A DNA stretch of 12,615 nucleotides from assembly GCA_002451015.1 (NCBI GenBank), contig DKBB01000164.1:3842-16456 (forward strand), given 5' to 3'. The notes below the pieces were generated by a model. That model made no database searches. It was not told the origin of the DNA and saw nothing but the letters and a program-made list of their open reading frames with translations. The number at the start of each line of letters is the position of its first letter. Position 1 is the first letter of the stretch. This DNA is from Acidobacteria bacterium UBA6911. Lineage in GTDB: Bacteria; Acidobacteriota; UBA6911. A program made the translations under genes and the position numbers. Positions 1 to 7,081 of this stretch are shown here, piece after piece.

Positions 1-191
1 ACCTCAACAGCCTGTGTGGGGCAAATCTTTACACAGTTGTAGCATTCCCAGCACATAGAGGGATCACGGTTGTAGGCCTTCATCTGCTCTTTTTCTAACA
101 CCATCAGATCGTTCGGGCAAATATGCTGGCAAGCTGTCTTGTCCAGCGCTTTGCATCCATCGCACTTCTCAGGATTCACAAAACTCGGCAT
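1..191 (-). CDS. aprB: Adenylylsulfate reductase beta subunit, N-terminal part (runs off left edge)
   Basis: AprB is the iron-sulfur subunit of dissimilatory APS reductase, which passes electrons to the FAD of AprA for reduction of APS to sulfite and AMP in the cytoplasm. The 63 visible codons begin MPSFVNPEKCDGCKAL and carry both ferredoxin motifs: C10, C13, C21, C25 and C47, C50, C53, C57. W48 matches the tryptophan reported between FAD and cluster I in the Archaeoglobus enzyme. The start is decided by a strong AAAGGAGGAGG ribosome site (about 197-207) four bases upstream, which lies inside the end of the upstream marR gene. The marR stop and this start overlap as TAATG, so the two genes are very likely translationally coupled. 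The C-terminal part, and presumably aprA, lie outside the window. Family assignment is secure; completeness cannot be judged. Confidence 0.93.
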   Translation of the reverse strand, partial: MPSFVNPEKCDGCKALDKTACQHICPNDLMVLEKEQMKAYNRDPSMCWECYNCVKICPTQAVE

Positions 192-817
192 TAGGCCTCC
201 TCCTTTATGTTTTCAGATTCTTCCGATAATACGGAAGAATCCTGTTGGTCTTTCCGGTGAAGTTGATAAAAACATTTGCGCGCGCCAAACTGTCCAAACC
301 TGCAATCTTCGCGATAATAAATTTCGCATTGCATGCATAGATCATCTTTTGGCTTGTTGGATCGCTGGCTGGCAATCCCACAGGCCAGGTTATCCAGAAG
401 TTCGGCAGTGTGCCGAAGTACATCGGGTGAATATTTTGAAAAAATCTCTATGGCTTTTTGGTTCCTCGCTTCCTCGTAGGTCTTCAGGAGACGACGGCCA
501 GATTCGGTCAGAGATAAATTGCTGGAGCGTCTGTCTCTTTGAGTATCGTTTCGCCGAAGCAATCTACGACGTACGAGCTTTTCCACAGTCTTACTAGCGG
601 CCGGACTGCTTACTCCAAGGAAGAGAGCCGCTTCACCGATCGTCACCGAGTCGGCATGGGTAACCAGATAGAGCAACTTGAGTTGGGTCAGGGTCAATTT
701 GGTGCCAGCGACACCCTCCAAAACCGCTCCTTCAATCACATCGCGTACAGCTTTTGCAAAGACGCGTGCCGCACTGAGGAATTCGTATATCCCGTTGGGG
801 GTGATGGAACTGCTCAT
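191..817 (-). CDS. MarR-family transcriptional regulator with four-cysteine C-terminal tail
   Basis: This 208-residue protein has a MarR-type winged helix: recognition region around residues 55-85 (TIGEAALFLGVSSPAASKTV), then the wing with the DTQRDRRSSNLSLTESG signature at 91-107. MarR proteins are usually about 140-160 residues. Here an extra tail from about 155 onward carries C161, C164, C172 and C182 (C-x2-C-x7-C-x9-C), with C146 just before it. Such a tail could bind zinc or an iron-sulfur cluster, or act as a thiol switch; this is inference. The start is preceded by AAGGA at a good distance. The stop overlaps the aprB start (TAATG), so it is the first gene of an aprB operon and a candidate regulator of it. 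A promoter with an internal palindrome lies about 80-110 bases upstream, which suggests autoregulation. The MarR assignment is firm; ligand and targets are unknown. Confidence 0.9.
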   Translation of the reverse strand: MSSSITPNGIYEFLSAARVFAKAVRDVIEGAVLEGVAGTKLTLTQLKLLYLVTHADSVTIGEAALFLGVSSPAASKTVEKLVRRRLLRRNDTQRDRRSSNLSLTESGRRLLKTYEEARNQKAIEIFSKYSPDVLRHTAELLDNLACGIASQRSNKPKDDLCMQCEIYYREDCRFGQFGARKCFYQLHRKDQQDSSVLSEESENIKEEA

Positions 818-895
818 CGGGTGTCCTTACCAAAGTAGTAAAGCCGAATGCAATCGAAAGCGCTAGCAAGGGTGGCTACTGATGTAACCTGGGCA

Positions 896-924
896 ATCAT
901 AAACTTGATTAATGATTAATGCAA
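896..924 (-). promoter_or_regulatory. Sigma-70-like promoter of the marR-aprB operon
   Basis: Read on the minus strand, TTGCAT (924-919) and TATGAT (901-896) are separated by exactly 17 bases, close to the sigma-70 consensus. Transcription would begin near 889, giving a leader of about 70 bases before the marR start at 817. No transcript data are available; the call rests on motif match, spacing and position. Confidence 0.6.
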
Positions 925-925
925 G
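904..925. promoter_or_regulatory. Palindromic candidate operator inside the marR promoter
   Basis: An imperfect palindrome of 22 bases has ends CTTG and CAAG and contains two copies of the self-complementary ATTAAT separated by one G. It covers the -35 element and most of the spacer of the promoter above, where a bound dimer would block RNA polymerase. MarR proteins commonly bind palindromes of about this length in their own promoters. Binding by the adjacent MarR protein is inference. Confidence 0.5.
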
Positions 926-1442
926 AACATTTTCCCTGTCTGCGTCAATTTTCCGGCGCGGTAGAACCACTGGTTGCGAGCACAAAATACAGCTCTTTTA
1001 GTTACTGCGGGATAGGATGTTACCCCACGAAAAGAAACCTGAAAGCAAAAACTTTATTAAGCTTACGTTCTTATCCGGAATGGGAAGATCTCAATCGGAG
1101 CAGCAACATAGTTTAATTGACAGGAGAATCAATACTTTTAGAAATTTTTAGTTTCCGTTAAAAATGCTGGGCAGGGGAACAAAAAACTGCTCATTCAATC
1201 GGCACGGAAGCGCTATTTTCCTGTATCTTGTTTTATTCTAAATAGATAGATGACTCTATCTTAATATAACGATGGCTGTATTCAAGGGGGTGTGCCGGCG
1301 AAAAACCCAACAGGTATGTGTCCAATAGGTGGCAGATTGTGTGGGATTTGAGGCTTTCGATGCCGTTCAAGGGCGATGCTGAAGGATCCGGAAGTACTGC
1401 CCGATCCTCCAGCATTTTCCCATCCTGGTGATTCAGCGGTTT
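926..1442. other. Intergenic region without a convincing gene
   Basis: No ORF here has both a ribosome site and protein-like composition. Two hairpins are visible. One at 1244-1261 has 7-base arms AGATAGA and TCTATCT around a 4-base loop. One at 1378-1413 has 11-base arms with a single A/C mismatch around a 14-base loop. The second sits 30-65 bases past the stop of the radical SAM gene and could end its transcript, but no T-run follows it on the minus strand. A TTGACA at 1117-1122 on the plus strand has only a weak -10 partner and no gene after it. Confidence 0.5.
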
Positions 1443-3044
1443 CTAGACGACTTTCACTGCCCGATTCTGACGGTATTCCGCTTTGGTAACGGAGTACTGT
1501 TTCTCAATCCCGTTGCGGAAAACGAGACCGGAGTTGTAGGCACAGAACGGATACAGGTGTCCGTCCGGCGCGGAATAGTGGATGACGCAGCGTTTGACGC
1601 GCTCCACGTCGTAGTTATAGGAATCCATGAAATGCATTCCCGCCACCATGAGGGTTTTGTAGGTGTAGGTGCCGTCATTTTTACCCCGGCCGGCTCTCTT
1701 GTCGAGCAGCCCTTCTATAGTCTGCCCCAGCTTCTTCAGCGTCAGCCCTTCAGGGGCCTTACTCTCGTCAAAATGCTTGTTGGCGCTGGCGAAAAGATTG
1801 AACTTGCTGAGGTTGTTGTACAGGGTCTTGAAGGTCGTTTTGTTTTTAAGCTTTTCCGCCTGCTTTTGAATGTCGTCGAACAGCCCTTTGATGTCAAGGA
1901 AACGGGTGACCGGCGTCGGTTTCCTGTTCTCGTCTACAAAGAAATAGGTTCCAAGTCCGCAGAGGGGATGGCAGGAAACCATGACATTGGGCTCATTCCT
2001 TAAAGCCTGGATCAGCTCGGTGATCGGGGTTGTGCAGGACAGGGGAAACCAGTCGTCCTTGGTCGTGTAACCTAAAGAGTTGACGCCGTTGGCCAGATCG
2101 GCCAGGGTGAAGCGCATCTTTTCGCGTTCCGCTTCGTCGATACGCCCGGTGATGGCCACCGGCTGGAAGCTGATGCCGGAACAGACGTCAATGGTGTCAA
2201 GGGCAAACTGGACGATTTTCGGCACCTGATCGTCGTTCAGGCCTCCGACGATGGTCGGGACGTAGACAATCTTCATCCCGGTCTTGCGGATTTTTTCAAT
2301 GGCCTTCATCTTCACGTCCAGCAGGTCTTTCCGGCCGCGTATTTTTTCATAGAGGCCCGGATCGACGCCGTCAAATTGGAGGTAGAGCGTGTGGAGCCCG
2401 GCATCCCTGGATTTTTCCGCGAATCCGTCCTCGGCGAACTTCAGGCCGTTGGTCGCGCACTGCACTTGGGAAAATCCCATATCGATCGCTTTCGTCAGGA
2501 TCCGGAACCAGTCCGGGTGCAGGGTGGGTTCTCCACCAGCAAACTGAACGACACGACCTGCAACGGGGCGGGAGTCGCGAAGCGTCTGCAGCATCTGAAC
2601 GATCTCTTCGTAGGAGGGTTCGTAAATATAATCCTGGACATTGGCATTGGCGAAACATATCGGGCAGGCAAGGTTGCAGCGGTTGGTCAGGTCCACATTC
2701 GCCAGTACGGTGTGGCTGACGTGCAGGTTGCACATGCCGCAATCGTCCGGGCAGGACTTGGCGTCCGTAACAGCGGGATTGGAAACGCCGCAACCGACGT
2801 CCCGGTTCCATGCCATCACGCGGTGATAGAGCTCGGCATCCGAGAAGATGGTATCCCTGAAAAAACCGTGTTCCGGACAGGTTTTCTCCATAACGATCTT
2901 GCCGTCTTTTTCGAGCACCTGGGCGTCCACTTTCGCCGAGCATTCGGGACAGAGGGAAATCGTGCTGTAGGGTACGTCGCTCGGTAAAGGATTGATGGGG
3001 GCTCCGGTTAGTGTCTTTCTTCCGGACGGAGTTTTGTTAGTCAT
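1443..3044 (-). CDS. Radical SAM protein of the tetraether-lipid-synthase (Tes / MJ0619-like) family
   Basis: This 533-residue protein has the radical SAM triad C123-x3-C127-x2-C130 (TNRCNLACPIC) and the GGEPT SAM-binding motif at 170-174. The N-terminus holds a rubredoxin-like metal site, C32-x2-C35 and C56 with H59, and a second cysteine block at C98, C102, C105 (SCPDDCGMCNLH). The C-terminus ends with the conserved block MHFMDSYNYDVERVKRC and PFCAYNSG. This layout matches the family containing archaeal tetraether lipid synthase, which joins isoprenoid chains by C-C bonds, and proteins earlier described as class D radical SAM methyltransferases. A ribosome site GAGGAG lies six bases before the start. 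It stands alone, more than 460 bases after the gene upstream. Role in this bacterium is unknown: membrane-spanning lipid formation or methylation are the family-based options. Family confidence is high, reaction confidence low. Confidence 0.85.
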   Translation of the reverse strand: MTNKTPSGRKTLTGAPINPLPSDVPYSTISLCPECSAKVDAQVLEKDGKIVMEKTCPEHGFFRDTIFSDAELYHRVMAWNRDVGCGVSNPAVTDAKSCPDDCGMCNLHVSHTVLANVDLTNRCNLACPICFANANVQDYIYEPSYEEIVQMLQTLRDSRPVAGRVVQFAGGEPTLHPDWFRILTKAIDMGFSQVQCATNGLKFAEDGFAEKSRDAGLHTLYLQFDGVDPGLYEKIRGRKDLLDVKMKAIEKIRKTGMKIVYVPTIVGGLNDDQVPKIVQFALDTIDVCSGISFQPVAITGRIDEAEREKMRFTLADLANGVNSLGYTTKDDWFPLSCTTPITELIQALRNEPNVMVSCHPLCGLGTYFFVDENRKPTPVTRFLDIKGLFDDIQKQAEKLKNKTTFKTLYNNLSKFNLFASANKHFDESKAPEGLTLKKLGQTIEGLLDKRAGRGKNDGTYTYKTLMVAGMHFMDSYNYDVERVKRCVIHYSAPDGHLYPFCAYNSGLVFRNGIEKQYSVTKAEYRQNRAVKVV

Positions 3045-3507
3045 GAATCATCTCCTCGTGTATCTCAGTGTAAAAACAGGAACCGGCTTATGCTTTGAAC
3101 CGTTTCGAATTCATCTCAATCATCTTCCGTTGATCGGGTCATTTCATTAATGACCCTGCCTTTGTCCGACTTTATTTTCTTCCAATCGTCAAACCCGGCA
3201 TTTTACCGCAAAATCAGTCAGGTCAAATAATTATTTTAATGGATCGCAGAATTCTCAGCCACAGATTTTTTCAATGTCGGCTTCTCATGAGCCTCATAAG
3301 TGGAGTTCGTCGATTCCAAGATTCCGTCACGGGAAGCAAAAGCGAACCCTACCTGAATGCCGGGAATTTCAATGCCTGGTGCTTTTCTTAATCCGCATCT
3401 CTCACAAGCTTGTTAGTGTGGCGGCTGGTAGGTCCTGTCTATTGCTGAAGAAATATATGCAACGCCTTGTTGCAGGCGAAGCGACTAAATCGCTGCGAGA
3501 ATGGTTG
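3045..3507. other. Intergenic leader of the radical SAM gene
   Basis: No convincing gene is seen in this 463-base gap. Near the radical SAM gene it holds a perfect inverted repeat (3136-3156, listed separately). On the minus strand TTGACC (3226-3221) and TAAAAT (3205-3200) could form a promoter, but the 15-base spacer is short. Close to 3450-3500 there are overlapping small hairpins (for example CGCCT/AGGCG and AGCGA/TCGCT arms of five bases) just past the stop of the NrfD-like gene, without a T-run. Confidence 0.45.
3136..3156. promoter_or_regulatory. Perfect inverted repeat upstream of the radical SAM gene
   Basis: Arms GGGTCATT and AATGACCC, eight bases each, flank a 5-base loop. The site is 92 bases upstream of the radical SAM start and has no T-run after it on either strand, so it does not look like a terminator. 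It may be a protein-binding operator or an mRNA leader stem. Confidence 0.45.
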
Positions 3508-4683
3508 TTAAGACATTTTTGTTTCTGTGGGCAACAGTTTCAGGAATTTCAATCCCCAGAGAAACAGAATGCCTATCAGGCCGAAAATCCCGGATGCCTG
3601 GAGCCATTCGGGAAAGCTGATGGAATATCCGACAACGCCCTCGGGCATTACGGTGCTTTCCGGGAGGATTTCCCACCCGGGGAACAGATCGGGGGGAAAC
3701 ATCAGCCCGGGGAGAACCATGAGCCATCGTTCGAGAAATACACCGAAAAGAACCAGGGTTGAAGCGAATACAATACCGGGAACGCCGGTAGTCTTTCGGA
3801 GCAGAATATAGGCGGGAGTGATACAGCCAAGCAGGATCCAACCCATCCAGAAAAGGACGCTATGGAAACCGCCGAAAAGAAAAAAGAGCGCTGCCTGCCT
3901 CGATTCAACCTGATATATCCGGTAAATATTCTCGATCGCACTAAAGCACAATGCGGCAATCACAGCAATGGCCAGGATGCGACCGGCCCAGTCGAAAAAC
4001 CCGAAATCCAGCTCCCGTATTGTAAGCTTGATTAAAGCAACGGTAACGAGCAGGAATACGCCGATTCCGGAGGCTATAGCGGCTGCAATATAAATGGGGG
4101 GTGTCAGAGGGGATCGGTACAATTCTCTTGGAAGAAGTCCGAACAGAAAACCGATGCCGCTGTACAGGGCGGCCGCCAGGAGGACTCCGATCAGCGAAAT
4201 AATTTTTGATAGCCTCGCTTTGTCGTTAAGAAGCGCGTAAAGGAGAATGCAGCAGACAAGTCCGAACGGGAAATAAAAAATATGGTGAATGGAGAACAGG
4301 GACATTGGATTGAAATGAGTGAAGGATCCGGTCAGGGCGAAGCCTATCCGTCCCTGATTGGTCATCATCGACAGAATGGCGGCGATTGAAAACAACAGGG
4401 CCAGATAAACCGCAATCCGGGAAAAGGATTTGTATTTCCCATTACCGATGATCTCGTATAGAACACCTATTACAATACATCCGACGGCCATGCCGATATA
4501 GTAATCTGCCAGAACAGCCTGGATGCCCCAGGGGATTCTGTTCGTCAGCCCGGAAAGGAACATGCCGTGGTCGTGCAAAAGACAGGTGGCATACACGCCT
4601 CCAAGCGTCAGGGCCGCCAGCAGTAAACTCCATAAATAGAACATGATGGAACTGCCTTTGATTTTTTCGAACCGGATTCCCAT
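3508..4683 (-). CDS. NrfD/PsrC-family quinone-interacting membrane protein (DsrP-like)
   Basis: This 391-residue polytopic protein has about nine or ten hydrophobic segments, starting FYLWSLLLAALTLGGVYA near residue 15, and ends with LIGILFLWGLKFLKLL. NrfD-family subunits exchange electrons between the menaquinone pool and a partner iron-sulfur protein. The motif SGLTNRIPWGIQAVL in the second segment resembles the conserved TNRxPWG region of HybB/NrfD-type proteins. It follows the Tat ferredoxin gene by 20 bases, the same order as dsrO-dsrP, nrfC-nrfD and similar pairs. No molybdopterin, haem or CCG-domain catalytic subunit is adjacent, so the electron donor or acceptor is unknown. Upstream starts are possible, but the chosen ATG precedes the first membrane helix by about 14 residues. 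Family is clear; a specific symbol is not justified. Confidence 0.85.
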   Translation of the reverse strand: MGIRFEKIKGSSIMFYLWSLLLAALTLGGVYATCLLHDHGMFLSGLTNRIPWGIQAVLADYYIGMAVGCIVIGVLYEIIGNGKYKSFSRIAVYLALLFSIAAILSMMTNQGRIGFALTGSFTHFNPMSLFSIHHIFYFPFGLVCCILLYALLNDKARLSKIISLIGVLLAAALYSGIGFLFGLLPRELYRSPLTPPIYIAAAIASGIGVFLLVTVALIKLTIRELDFGFFDWAGRILAIAVIAALCFSAIENIYRIYQVESRQAALFFLFGGFHSVLFWMGWILLGCITPAYILLRKTTGVPGIVFASTLVLFGVFLERWLMVLPGLMFPPDLFPGWEILPESTVMPEGVVGYSISFPEWLQASGIFGLIGILFLWGLKFLKLLPTETKMS

Positions 4684-4703
4684 CTCAATGTCTCGTATGC
4701 GTG

Positions 4704-5441
4704 CTACAGACCGATGTAGTAAACTTTAGGCTCTGTGCCCAGGCTCTCGCGGAGACGGCTGACAGAATTTTCCCGGATCGTCGTAGCGATATCGCTGTCC
4801 GGATCATTCAAGTCCCCGAAAATCAGGGCTTTCTGGTCGATTTTTTCACAAATTTCGACGCAAGCGGGCATTTTGCCTTCTTTCAGCCGTTCCGCGCAGA
4901 AATTGCAGGATTCCGCCACTCCGATGGGTCTTGGGGCAGCATCCGGATTGAACCGCAGTCTGTTCTGTTTGAAATTATAGTGCCTTGCGTTGTAGGGGCA
5001 AGCGACCATGCACTCCCTGCAACCGATGCATCGATCGGGATCGCAAACCACGATGCCGTCTTCACGCTTATAGGTAGCATGGACCGGGCAGACTTTTACG
5101 CAGGGCGGGTTCTCACAATGATTGCATATTAATAGAACGGGTTTGGTGCCCAATTCCGGCATATTGCTGTTTCGAATCGTGACTTTCCGAATTCGATGGA
5201 CGTCCCAGCGGGCATCTCCATGGTAGGCCACATTATTTTCTTTCCTGCAGGCATCAAGGCAGGCATTACAGTCCGGCAGGCATTGATTGACATCGACAAC
5301 CATGCCCCATTTTTCCCCCGCCGGCAGCACCGGTTCTCCCGACCCATGGGCTTTGAAAGTCGACAATAGAGGCAACCCGCATACACAGGCTGTACCGGCC
5401 GAAATAGCCACTCCCGTTTTCAGGAATTTCCTTCTGTCCAT
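4704..5441 (-). CDS. Tat-exported ferredoxin-like protein with four [4Fe-4S] clusters (DsrO/NrfC-like)
   Basis: The 245-residue protein begins with a twin-arginine signal (DRRKFLK, then a hydrophobic stretch to about residue 28), so it should fold in the cytoplasm and act on the outer face of the membrane. Sixteen cysteines form four cluster sites: C54, C58, C61, C65; C106, C109, C114, C118; C138, C141, C144, C148; C179, C182, C194, C198. The first site has the C-x3-C-x2-C-x3-C spacing found in DsrO-type subunits, and the end GDLNDPDSDIATTI is typical of the NrfC/PsrB/DsrO group. A GAGGAAA ribosome site precedes the start. It is followed after 20 bases by the NrfD-like gene, with which it should form an electron-transfer module. 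DsrM, DsrK and DsrJ are not in the window, so calling it dsrO would overreach. Confidence 0.88.
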   Translation of the reverse strand: MDRRKFLKTGVAISAGTACVCGLPLLSTFKAHGSGEPVLPAGEKWGMVVDVNQCLPDCNACLDACRKENNVAYHGDARWDVHRIRKVTIRNSNMPELGTKPVLLICNHCENPPCVKVCPVHATYKREDGIVVCDPDRCIGCRECMVACPYNARHYNFKQNRLRFNPDAAPRPIGVAESCNFCAERLKEGKMPACVEICEKIDQKALIFGDLNDPDSDIATTIRENSVSRLRESLGTEPKVYYIGL

Positions 5442-5683
5442 CGTTTCCTCACAAGTCCTAAACAGATTCTTTCCGAATATCGCAACGTATTTTCACCCGC
5501 TGCTTCCGGGATTGCAATAGACCTGTTGAAATGTTCCTAAGGGATTGCATTGTTTGCCTCATTGATCCCGATCCGGATTGCCGTCCTCCGTCAATTAAGC
5601 TTTACCCCGGGTAAAAGGAAAGTCCCATCGAACGAGATCCCGGAAATGACCGACGTGTTGAAGGGACGGATGAGGATCCGGAG

Positions 5684-5842
5684 ATGCAGTGGGAGGATAT
5701 GCCTAAGCTCGAGGAAAAACATGCTTTGGATTTCTGGAAAAATATTTTTGCTTCTTGGGCGTTTGCTCTGATATGCCGAAAAACAGGCGAGGGAAATGAG
5801 ATCAATGATATCCCATTTCATAGACGCCCGCCTTCTATGTAA
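5684..5842 (+). CDS. Possible small protein, 52 residues, unknown
   Basis: The ORF starts at an ATG preceded by GAGGA (5672-5676) with a 7-base spacer, an ideal ribosome site. The product starts MQWEDMPKLEEKHALDFW, has a central amphipathic or weakly hydrophobic segment (FWKNIFASWAFALICRK, residues 18-34) and a polar tail ending RRPPSM. The frame is also open and protein-like for about 24 codons upstream of the ATG, but no usual start codon is present there. It is the only plus-strand candidate in a minus-strand neighbourhood and lies between the ferredoxin operon promoter region and the bax-like gene terminator. I do not recognise a family. It could be a real short gene, the end of a decayed gene, or chance. 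Confidence 0.4.
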   Translation: MQWEDMPKLEEKHALDFWKNIFASWAFALICRKTGEGNEINDIPFHRRPPSM

Positions 5843-5921
5843 GAATTTGAGTCTAATAAGCCAGCAGATGGTATCCATTCGGCTAAGCGGGAAATTGGTA
5901 TAATCAATAGGAACCGTAATT

Positions 5922-5958
5922 AAAAAACCAACCGGATTATGACCGTTACGATCCCGGT
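5922..5958 (-). terminator. Probable rho-independent terminator after the deacetylase-glucosaminidase operon
   Basis: On the minus strand, arms ACCGGGAT (5958-5951) and ATCCGGT (5937-5931) pair over seven base pairs with one bulged G and a 13-base loop. TGG and then six Ts (5927-5922) follow. It begins about 58 bases after the stop codon of the glucosaminidase gene. Confidence 0.5.
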
Positions 5959-6016
5959 GCGCTGGTTTGAATGCCGTGCGGGACGGATTCGGCAAAGCAT
6001 TCTTAAATTCCCCGGG

Positions 6017-7039
6017 TTATTCAAGACGCATCCTGTCGATTACCTTTGAAATCTCTCCGGACTTTCGCATCTCCTCGATATCCTTGCGCATCTTAGCGGC
6101 GGCGGCCTGGTCGGCAACGCCGATGATAAAACTCATCGGCTCGTCCCTGAACACCGCATTGTCTGCAATATCGAGATTGTTTGCCCGGATCATGCCCTTG
6201 AGAGTGTCTACATATTCCTGCCCGCGCTCTGAATATTTTGTTAATCCATCAGCCAAAGCGATGGAGTTCAGTGGCTTGCCGGAAGCCCGGAATTCGGCGC
6301 GGATCCGGCGAAAATCTTCGTAGGCAGGATGAGAACTCAGGTTCAGAAAATAGCCGCGTACGCTGTCGAACGGCCATTCGAAACTCGCAATCCGGTGATC
6401 GCCGAGTTCTTTGCGCTGCTGCTCCGGAATCAATCCCTTGCCTCCATAGGTCCATTGGCCGAACAGGGCATTCCCCTCGACCGCAAAGCGGGAGGTTGCG
6501 TAGCCGCTCTCATAGGCGGCCTGTCCCAGTACGAGACCGGCGGGAATTACATCCAGCCTGTACAAAGCCTCTTTCAGAACCTCCCGGAATTCGGCGGAAC
6601 CGCTCATCCCGGCTGCCTGTTCCTGGGAGGCAATCCGTAACAGGATCGCCAGTTCCTTCAACTGCGCGATCTCCTCCACCGAAAGCTTCTCGCCCCGAAC
6701 CAGTTTCGCATCCGCTCTTTGAATCCTGTCGCGTCTTTCCTGCACCATGTTATTGGCATGCAATACGAGCGGTAGCAGGGAACTGAAAAATAAATCTTTC
6801 TTGACGGCCACAGGCAGTTTCGGTGCATTCTTTCTCCACCGTTCCGATATCGCAACGATCATTTTGTAGGGCACATCAAGCTGTTGCCCACGCTTTTTCT
6901 CGACCCACCAATTATCCGAATTTAACAAGGCGAGAGTCTCTTCCTGGCTCCCCAGGACCGTCACCTCCTGCGCCGGTAAGGGCCCTGTAAATCCGTAAAA
7001 AAGGATTAAGACTGCTGTCCACTTCGTCATGCGATTCAT
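6017..7039 (-). CDS. Bax-like glucosaminidase (FlgJ-related peptidoglycan hydrolase)
   Basis: This 340-residue protein starts with an N-terminal hydrophobic segment (residues 6-20, WTAVLILFYGFTGPL) followed by a likely cleavage region near AQE, pointing to export. Residues 165-290 form a glucosaminidase domain of the Bax/FlgJ type: QAAYESGYATSRFAVEGNALFGQW, with E177 as the expected catalytic glutamate. Such enzymes cut glycan strands in peptidoglycan. Residues 40-160 resemble the helical N-terminal region of Bax proteins. The last 40 residues (about 300-340) are an extra tail that resembles the end of family 3 solute-binding proteins; this is a weak impression. The gene follows the deacetylase gene by 42 bases, and AAGGA precedes the start, so the two are probably one operon. 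A terminator candidate follows. Substrate and role in the cell are inferred. Confidence 0.82.
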   Translation of the reverse strand: MNRMTKWTAVLILFYGFTGPLPAQEVTVLGSQEETLALLNSDNWWVEKKRGQQLDVPYKMIVAISERWRKNAPKLPVAVKKDLFFSSLLPLVLHANNMVQERRDRIQRADAKLVRGEKLSVEEIAQLKELAILLRIASQEQAAGMSGSAEFREVLKEALYRLDVIPAGLVLGQAAYESGYATSRFAVEGNALFGQWTYGGKGLIPEQQRKELGDHRIASFEWPFDSVRGYFLNLSSHPAYEDFRRIRAEFRASGKPLNSIALADGLTKYSERGQEYVDTLKGMIRANNLDIADNAVFRDEPMSFIIGVADQAAAAKMRKDIEEMRKSGEISKVIDRMRLE

Positions 7040-7081
7040 TCGACATTTCCTTTCGCGAAAGTTTTTAAGATTAGCGACAGT

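Noticed and set aside
919..1116. Plus-strand ORF of 65 codons next to the marR promoter
   Set aside because: Its start lies inside the palindrome, no ribosome site is present and the product does not look like a protein.
1233..1415. Minus-strand ORF of 60 codons downstream of the radical SAM gene
   Set aside because: It overlaps the hairpin at 1378-1413, has no clear ribosome site and no family resemblance.
1428..2003. Plus-strand ORF of 191 codons opposite the radical SAM gene
   Set aside because: It lies wholly antisense to a gene with clear metal-binding motifs, has no family features and no convincing ribosome site; it is a frame shadow.
3430..3507. Integron-like or attachment-site hairpins
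   Set aside because: The stems are only five bases long and the conserved attC core sequences are missing; no integrase gene is in the window.
3274..3762. Plus-strand ORF of 162 codons in the gap and over the end of the NrfD-like gene
   Set aside because: Half of it is antisense to the NrfD-like gene, the rest has no recognisable domain and no ribosome site before the ATG.
5591..5995. Minus-strand ORF of 134 codons between the glucosaminidase and ferredoxin genes
   Set aside because: It needs a TTG start without a ribosome site, overlaps the likely terminator, and is opposite to the more protein-like 52-residue frame.
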